From Takakia lepidozioides (lineage: Eukaryota; Streptophyta; Takakiopsida; Takakiales; Takakiaceae), in the NCBI GenBank assembly GCA_030704615.1, contig CM060734.1:10542001-10606000 (forward strand): a stretch of 64,000 nt of DNA. Reading direction: 5' to 3'. Positions 57,761 through 64,000 of this stretch are shown piece by piece. Both the position numbers and the translations under genes were made by a program. Each line of letters begins with the position of its first letter. The first letter of the stretch is position 1. The notes below the pieces were generated by a model that searched no databases, was not told where the DNA came from, and saw only the letters and a program-made list of their open reading frames with translations.

Positions 57761-58117
57761 AAAACCTATAGAAATCAGCTACATGAACATCGGCAGTATC
57801 AAACACCTTGCAGTACATATGATTCTTGAGATTGTTTGTACAGATTATTTGTGTTTGATGTTGTGCAGTGTGATCTATCGAACGATGTTACGACAGGTGT
57901 TGCAACGACTGACTGCTCAGTTGGAACTTTGAAAATGACATGCAATCTTTTGGATTGGGAACGGTTTGTTCACCATGTTAACAAAATTATCGCGATAGAC
58001 CCATGAGCGCTCCAACAGACCTGGGTGCATAACGATATCTGTAAGGCTCAAAATTCATTCAAGGGGCGATCAAATCGTTGAAAGGTTCATCATCCAAATG
58101 TTTTTGCCTTCTTCTCA

Positions 58118-58832
58118 AACCGTCACTTGAAGCACTTCTGATTGATCTCGTAGGGGTGGCCTAGGAATCTTATGGCAGCTCTTCATGGGCGAGCTGTCGC
58201 CTCGCCACTTTGTGACAGGCGACCGCTGGGAAGCTATAAACAGAGTAGTCGGGTTTGGGAGGAGTTATGGGCTGTTATTTGAAGTGATGTCTGCGGAGCT
58301 CGGGCAAGTATATGTGAGGCCATGCTTTGAACCGACGGCTGCTTGCTTGCACATTTACAGTGTGGGAGGAACTTGTAGAAATTTTATCGATAGTATTTAG
58401 TTACCTCTGCATGTACATGGATATAATGTTAGCCAAAGATAAAGCAACACTCCTCCATAGAGACTGAGGCAATCGATCGTTGGCAATGTTATCATGTCTT
58501 GCACTTCTTGCCACTGATCAAGCAACAAGCATGGAACATACATTATATCCATGTACATGCAGAGGTAACTGTATAATTTCAATAAAATGTCTACAAGTTC
58601 CTCCCACACTGTAAATGTGCAGGTGAGCAGCCGTTGGTTCAAAGCATGGCCTCACATATACTTGCCCAAGCTCCGCAGACACCACTTCAAATACAGCCTA
58701 CAACTCCTCTGTTTATGGCTTCCCAGCGGTCGCCCGTCACAAAGTGGCGAGCCGACTGGTCGTCCATGAAGACTCTCTATAACCTTCATAGGCCACCCCT
58801 ACGAGATCAATCAGAAGTGTTTTAAGTGACAA
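58118..58832. repeat. Large foldback element 2 (arms about 290-310 bp, spacer about 110 bp)
   Basis: 58118-58432 pairs with 58544-58832: for example TTGATCTCGTAGGGGTGGCC near 58143 with GGCCACCCCTACGAGATCAA near 58790, and TACCTCTGCATGTACATGGA at 58403 with its complement at 58549. Outer similarity continues weakly to 58010 and 59060. The small open frames in the arms mirror each other and are not genes. Confidence 0.85.
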
Positions 58833-59060
58833 ACGAATGGTGACTCGTCCAACGATGAACAAATGGTTCCTCATGACGAATGAATGGTTCCTCAAAGGGC
58901 GAATGGCCCTATCGCGATAAATTGGTTTCCACAACGAACAAACCGTTCCCCATCCAAATGATTTTATGTTGTTTTCAAACTTTGGTGTTATGTTCTACAT
59001 ATGATATGACAGGTCTTGGACAAGTACGAGATCAATCAGAAATGCTTCAAGTGGCGAACA

Positions 59061-60330
59061 TTACCGCCATAGTGTGGAAGAGGTGCATTGGCCACATTAA
59101 ACGGTTGATGTGATACATTTTCACAAATGTGATGTGATACATTTGTGAAAATTTGTCATGGAATTTTGTGTTATCTAATACTTGATCATGTAATCTTTAT
59201 GGTTAAATTACACTGATATTAGCATTGTGATTTTTGCTTGCAGAGTATATAGATGTCCATATGTGGATGTCCATACACCAAAGCCATCAAAATCATTTGG
59301 TCAAGATTTGGTCCACTACATTTTTGGAGGCTGCAATATGGACTCATTTTCATTGTACAGACTCATTATCTATCATAATATGTGGGTTAAGGTAATGTTT
59401 AAATGACATTCCTGAGCGAATTGATCTTCTATGAGACATTCTTCAAATCATGTTTATAAGTGAGCCAAGGGTCGGGAGGGTGCTACTATGCAAGTCAATT
59501 CAATTGTGTAAAGTATGACGCCTCCCGAAGGGAGCGTAACTTATGGTGTCACTTCACCACAAGGGCTACTGCCTTCCAGCTGAAAGGTGGACACCTTCAA
59601 CAATTGTGTAAATCATATGTTGGGTAATTAAAGGTGTTGTCTTTGGGTCACTATAAGCTAAACCCTGGTGGGTGCCAACCCCGCTTTGGGAGGGTTTGAT
59701 TCCATGGACTGCACTCCCACAACTCATTTATCTAGACACGAGATCTCTAAATTTCTTTCCACTGAGGCATAGCCTCAGTACAGGTAACCACCTCGTCTCA
59801 TCTCTATTTTTCTTGCTCGATTCGCCTTCGTGTACATCCCATGACTTCTCATCTATGATGTGGATTCTTGAATTCCCTACATATCCACTGCTTATCAAGC
59901 CTGATGCTTTTAACCACACTCGATTGGAAAGGTCTCTTGATTCTGTTAGATCATGCCCACCTCCACCTTATCACACATGGCCTTCTCACATACGAACTCT
60001 TTGCTCCAACCTTTTATTTACTATCCCTTCAGTGTTAGACATTGTTTGATTAACTTACACTTCTCCTCTCAATTATATGATACTGCTCCACTTCTTGGTT
60101 CTATTCCTAATATACACTTTCCATTAAGTGTTCCTTGTTCTAACCCCCACTTCCTTCTTACAGACTCTCTCCCAAGCGAAGACCATTCAGCATTCTCATG
60201 CTCTTTTTCACAAGCTACTCGGATATATTGGCTCTCTTTCATTCAAACAATCTTACACATATGCTACTCTCCCCAATTGATTTTACATAGTGATTTTCAA
60301 TCTCTGTTTTAATCCAATGACTTTCACAAA
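59061..60330. other. Unassigned DNA, pyrimidine-rich, with a short repeat end at 59505-59590
   Basis: No recognisable gene. 59505-59590 (CTCCCGAAGGGAGCG, TTCACCACAAGGGCTAC) is the inverse of 61535-61612. A frame at 59672-60049 is pyrimidine-rich with no domain signal. A 20-bp self-complementary run with TTTTCACAAATGTG lies near 59118. Confidence 0.4.
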
Positions 60331-60359
60331 ATTCATCTATGCTATTTCTCGAACATTTG

Positions 60360-60566
60360 CCACTCAGTACATTACCAGTCTCTTTTACAAGATACTCGGA
60401 ACTACTGGCTACCTCGGGAAAATGCTACCTCACTTTTTTTGCTACCCACATCATTTACTATCACTCTAGGATTTATTCATTTAGTATCACTCAGTACACT
60501 ACCACTTTTTTTACAAGATATTCGAAACTACTGGTTACCGTGGGGAAATGCTACCTCACTTTACTT
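60360..60566 (+). repeat. Imperfect direct repeat of about 80 bp
   Basis: ACAAGATACTCGGAACTACT with the following GAAAATGCTACCTCACTTT (60360-60440) recurs as ACAAGATATTCGAAACTACT and GGAAATGCTACCTCACTTT (60487-60566). Confidence 0.7.
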
Positions 60567-60799
60567 GAGATGTCCCAAACCGTGGGGCCCCAGCCCTGGT
60601 GCTTGGTACCGTTGGAAAGCCCTCGATGAGGAGGGGTGCACCGGCTTGGTCTGATGATTTTTGGACCGGTGGTGTGGGAGATATGGAATTTCAAGTACTT
60701 TTGGTCGTTGGAAATTTGTGAAAAATAGCAAAAGGGGCTTTCCTGCAACAATGATTGGAGCCTCGACATTAGATATATCAATAATGATTGGATATATTA

Positions 60800-61300
60800 C
60801 CTCTCAATAAATTCATGGAAAACATTTGGGTCTTGACATGGGAGACGTACTTGGATACATAGGATACAATGGGCTTAGATGGGCCTCGACATAGGAGACG
60901 CACATGAGAGACGCCCTTGGATACATAGGAGACGCACTTGGATACATAGGAGATTGCACTTGGGCTTAGATGACACTGGGCACTTGGGCCTCTACATGGG
61001 AGATGCACTTGGATACATACAAGATTGCATTTGGGCTTAGATAGGCCTCGACATAGGAGACGAACTGGGATACATAGGAAATTCCACTTGGTCTTATCTA
61101 TTTCAATTGATCTTCATACATGGACCAAACGACACAGGCTACCCTAGAGGTCGCATTTGGGCCTCGACATAGGAGACGCACTTGGATACATATGGGATTG
61201 CACTTGGACTTAGATGACACTGGAAACTTGGGCCAACGGCACAGCCTACCCTAGAGGTCGCATGTGGGCCTCGACATATGATACGCACTTGGCTTTCCTA
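60800..61300 (+). repeat. Diverged minisatellite
   Basis: Units of about 40-60 bp built from GGCCTCGACATAGGAGACGC, ACTTGGATACATAGGAGA and TTGGGCTTAGATG recur at least eight times with insertions and deletions. No reading frame is kept. Confidence 0.75.
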
Positions 61301-61534
61301 GGACAATGATTGGATATATCAATACATGAAGCTCGATGGGGGATTGCAAAATAACAAACTGGGATTTGCTGGAACAATGAGTGGCCCTTCATGTGGGATA
61401 TTTGGAACTCCTACACGATAATATATTATATAATAAGGGGGGACAACCAGATGCAGCAGCCCTGGTAATGGGCACGTACCACGTTTGGATGGGGTTGTGT
61501 TGGTTCAACCCCAGGTCTCGGTCGATCGTCAGGA

Positions 61535-61642
61535 ATGTGTCCATCTTTCTAGCTGGAATGGCGTAGCCCTTGTGGTGAAGAGACAATAAATCTTCACGCT
61601 CCCTTCGGGAGACGTCTATATATATATATATATATATATATA
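61535..61642 (+). repeat. Non-LTR element or SINE 3' end with TA-dinucleotide tail
   Basis: GTAGCCCTTGTGGTGAAG, then a CTCCCTTCGGGAG hairpin and a run of about 13 TA units (61617-61642). The inverse segment without the tail is at 59505-59590. A hairpin followed by a simple dinucleotide run is typical of 3' ends of retroposed elements. Confidence 0.55.
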
Positions 61643-62639
61643 ACAGGAGACAGAGGCCCTGAGAACTTTATTTGGAATTATTGTGGGGAAAAAAATAAAA
61701 CCCCTGATTACACCATGGAGGCACACACACCGATGACAGTGAAAGCAGAACGTGTCCTATAAGGCTCATAAGGCCCAACGACGCCCGAAGCCGAACTTAA
61801 GCAATGTGAAGCTACGAGAAGAGCAAAAATGAGGAGCAAGAGGGGCCTATACTCCCGAGGGAATTAGAGAAAGCGCATGGAGACTTAGGAGTAGAGAGAG
61901 CAAGGAGAAGTAACTATTGAGAGAGCATAAAACAGTAAACCCTAAGTGAGTAGTGCAGCAAACTGTCTAGCGAAAGTGGAGCTTGGACGACATTATTGTG
62001 TTCTTGATATGCTTGATGTGTCTCTCAGTCACACCAAACAACATATCCAAAAATGAACACACTCCACAGTACTCCATCATAAACTGTCCAACCACTTCTG
62101 GCACACTAAAGCCGCTTCCGACGCACAAATCAAACAAACACTTAAGTTTTCGCCCAGTATATGGGGCACCAGCGTAATACCTTCTGGCCAACCATTTTTA
62201 CATCCCCACACTGCCCCATCTGCTCCCATATACATGCAGTACCTAACACTTGGCCACATATCCTCAGTAAATGCCCCCACCCAGTCTTGCATGGCCTTCG
62301 TATCGCCAGGCACAATCAAGCTGTATGGCACATCCACAAACTATTACAACGACATAAAGAAACCAGATGGTTCAATGTTGGCACTTACCAAGGTAGACCC
62401 CCAGACCATATAATACCATCCTAGCTATTACCCTGTATTTGCCAACCCCATGCTACATGCACATGTCCCGCTAGGCTCTGCCCGGACATCCTCTTAGTTC
62501 AGGGACTTCCCACCAACGCCCTTCCACCCTCTACTCCTACCCCACCACTAATCATACACTTCATTGAATTTACGTACTGCCACGACCACTTCCCGCACAC
62601 CTCCATCCTCGAAAAGCACCAGAAATACACTCCGCTTAT
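61643..62639 (-). other. Unassigned DNA with decayed minus-strand frames
   Basis: Two overlapping minus-strand frames at 61967-62337 (MGADGAVWGCKNGWPEG, LFDLCVGSGFSVPEVVGQF) look like one decayed coding region of unknown family, with a shift near 62160. They may belong to the repeat at 62640-63030. No domain recognised. Confidence 0.3.
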
Positions 62640-63030
62640 CCTTGCTATTGCGCCGACAAGGGTGGGCCACGGGCCCACTCTCCGTCGTCTCCGCAGGCAC
62701 CAGAGGGGGCATACACAACGACAATATCTCAATACTTCAAGATAATTTTAAAATCTCCACCACCTCCATCCATACATGCTTTAAAGAGATCCACCTTCCG
62801 GCACTTCGCTCTTTCACAGCCATCATAACCAATAAGCGAAAACTCAAATCCACCCCATGTCTGGTACCCCAGGGTACCCTCGGGTACTCTAGGTACCCAG
62901 AGGTACCTCATACCCCCGATTACTTGGTGTCCCCTGGACACCTGTCATATTAGGGCCCACCCTCAAAAGGGGGCAAGAGCCGCAAGGCGAAGTGGCTCTT
63001 AGTTACGCCGGCCTCGGCCAGAGTCTTCTC
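62640..63030 (+). repeat. LINE-like 3' segment, copy 2, with CT-dinucleotide tail
   Basis: Plus-strand partner of 42657-43050. It ends GCCGGCCTCGGCC and a short CT run near 63025. The GGTACC-rich block at about 62863-62910 and the GGTGTCCCCTGGACACC block are shared. Confidence 0.5.
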
Positions 63031-63436
63031 TCTCTCTGCTTGATGTGTTTTCAATTGACCTCTCTGTCAAACTCGGGGGATGCGGTGGAGAGAGGCGCCG
63101 AGGTTTCTCCAGCCTTGAGGGGGGAGAGGGCTCCAGTCACACCGGTCTTGCGCAGGCGTATAATAGATGACCCCATGATAGTCCCATAAGACTTTAAAGG
63201 AGGCATAGATTGCCTCAGCTTGACGTGGAGCTTTTTGGATATCTGCACAGCATTTCAACCAAGTTTTTTTTTATTATGTGAGTAGGTCCTGATATATAAG
63301 AGATAGCAAGCAAGAGATTGAGCAGGTTTCTCCCGAGAAAGTCTTGTGGCAGCGAGCCCTCCATAGGTGCCATAAGGTGGAGCTTTGGAGGGTTTCAAAA
63401 ATAGGACATGAGAAGGCTTTCTGCTTAGAGGTACGG
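63031..63436. other. Unassigned DNA between LINE pieces
   Basis: Short frames only, none with recognisable domains. A T run lies at 63266-63274. By position it is probably the 3' tail of the minus-strand LINE fragment. Confidence 0.35.
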
Positions 63437-63754
63437 TTATAGTTGAGTTATCCAGTGGGAGGATGTCTTGATGGCTCTAGTGACTTTGACCAAAGGCCAG
63501 ATTTTTGCAGGTGCATAACAAGAAAGCAAGCAGTGTTCCAAGGACTCCATTATTCCTGGTGAACAACAAGTACACAGAACAGCTTCCTGGAACTGTAACC
63601 ATTCCCCCACTTTAAGGGCCTTGTTTGCGATTTGCCAAAAGAATGCAGAGATCTTCGCTGGTCTAGTCTTCAGCCAGACAGAGGCCCAAATAGCCTTCCA
63701 GTTTTCATTATTGAAGCCGTAAGAGTCCCATTTGCTATTCCATTTCTCTTCCAT
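63437..63754 (-). pseudogene. LINE reverse-transcriptase C-terminal zinc-binding domain (zf-RVT) fragment
   Basis: A 105-codon minus-strand frame reads WKAIWASVWLKTRPAKISAF, FFWQIANKALKVGEWLQF, CTCCSPG and ESLEHCLLSC, the W-x-W-K..P.K...F.W core and Cys/His spacing of the zinc-binding domain found after reverse transcriptase in plant LINEs. Upstream codons to 64000 are broken by stops (one directly before the Met), so the reverse transcriptase itself is off the window or decayed. Confidence 0.75.
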
Positions 63755-64000
63755 AGTTTGGTTCTATGTAAGCCTTCTTAGCAGTGTATGCAATAAATGG
63801 AGTGGGCGAACCTCGGAATGGCTGATGGGGACTGTCTCATTAATTCAAGACGGCTGAAGTGGGGGGAAATAGGATATTAAGGCTTGGTGGCGGCAGTCTG
63901 AATGATGTAATGAATGGAAATCGCTGGAAACTGAGAGGAATGAAGGGAAAAGAGTTTCCCTGGAATGCCCGGAAAAAACTCAATAGGCACCAGTGGTTTT

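Noticed and set aside
58185-58825. Small genes in foldback 2
   Set aside because: Frames in the two arms mirror each other as expected from an inverted repeat, and none has a recognisable domain.
59672-60312. A protein-coding gene
   Set aside because: Overlapping frames are pyrimidine-rich with no domain, no splice pattern and no second copy to support them.
61490-61515. A tRNA-derived SINE promoter (GGTTCAACCCC resembles a B box)
   Set aside because: No A box at the right distance and no tRNA-like fold; a single B-box-like match is not enough.

Overview
The window is a repeat-dominated stretch of a large plant-lineage (streptophyte) nuclear genome. I see no intact host gene. The evidence is spliceosomal introns, plant-type Ty1/copia and Ty3/gypsy polyproteins (including a chromovirus with a chromodomain and an initiator-Met-type primer binding site), LINE remnants and Mutator-like (MULE) DNA transposons. 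The style would suit a charophyte such as Chara, but that is a guess and not shown by the sequence.

Layout. 1-1983 is a truncated copia element, fused to a decayed gypsy element (1984-6925). From 7901 runs a long decayed retroelement reading frame with a coiled-coil centre, here called ORF-X. It is split by a chromovirus (9753-27521) with 0.73-kb LTRs. Inside the chromovirus gag sits an 11.3-kb MULE (MULE-A1, 10748-22062) with a 9-bp target duplication. ORF-X resumes at 27527, and its 3' third is inverted (28243-30097). A second MULE-A copy (A2, 30782-42288) lies in an exon-like stretch with a different 9-bp target duplication. A related MULE (B1, from 43092) is cut at 47350 by a second, minus-strand ORF-X copy (to about 54962). 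That copy carries a 3.1-kb internally deleted MULE-B (B2, 51111-54251) with a perfect 9-bp target duplication. The right end (55-64 kb) has no gene: it holds a splicing-helicase fragment, two large foldbacks, minisatellites and LINE pieces.

Most interesting system. MULE-A carries two divergent genes. One is a SWIM-finger MULE transposase (about 1132 codons, one intron). The other is a ten-exon gene of about 1156 residues whose parts look like a ParB/Srx-type domain followed by a beta-class (motif order IV-X-I) DNA-methyltransferase fold with altered catalytic motifs. The exon model closes in phase across all ten exons once copy-specific indels are allowed for. Introns 1 and 5 of this gene carry an array of 20-bp inverted repeats about 100 bp apart, with paired changes in the arms, kept in both copies. 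MULE-B2 keeps a last exon resembling the same methyltransferase region, with the same intron phase, which suggests that the transposase plus methyltransferase-like pair is an old feature of this MULE clade. Both MULE-A copies carry different 1-2 nt indels and stops, so they are either recently dead or the sequence has assembly errors.
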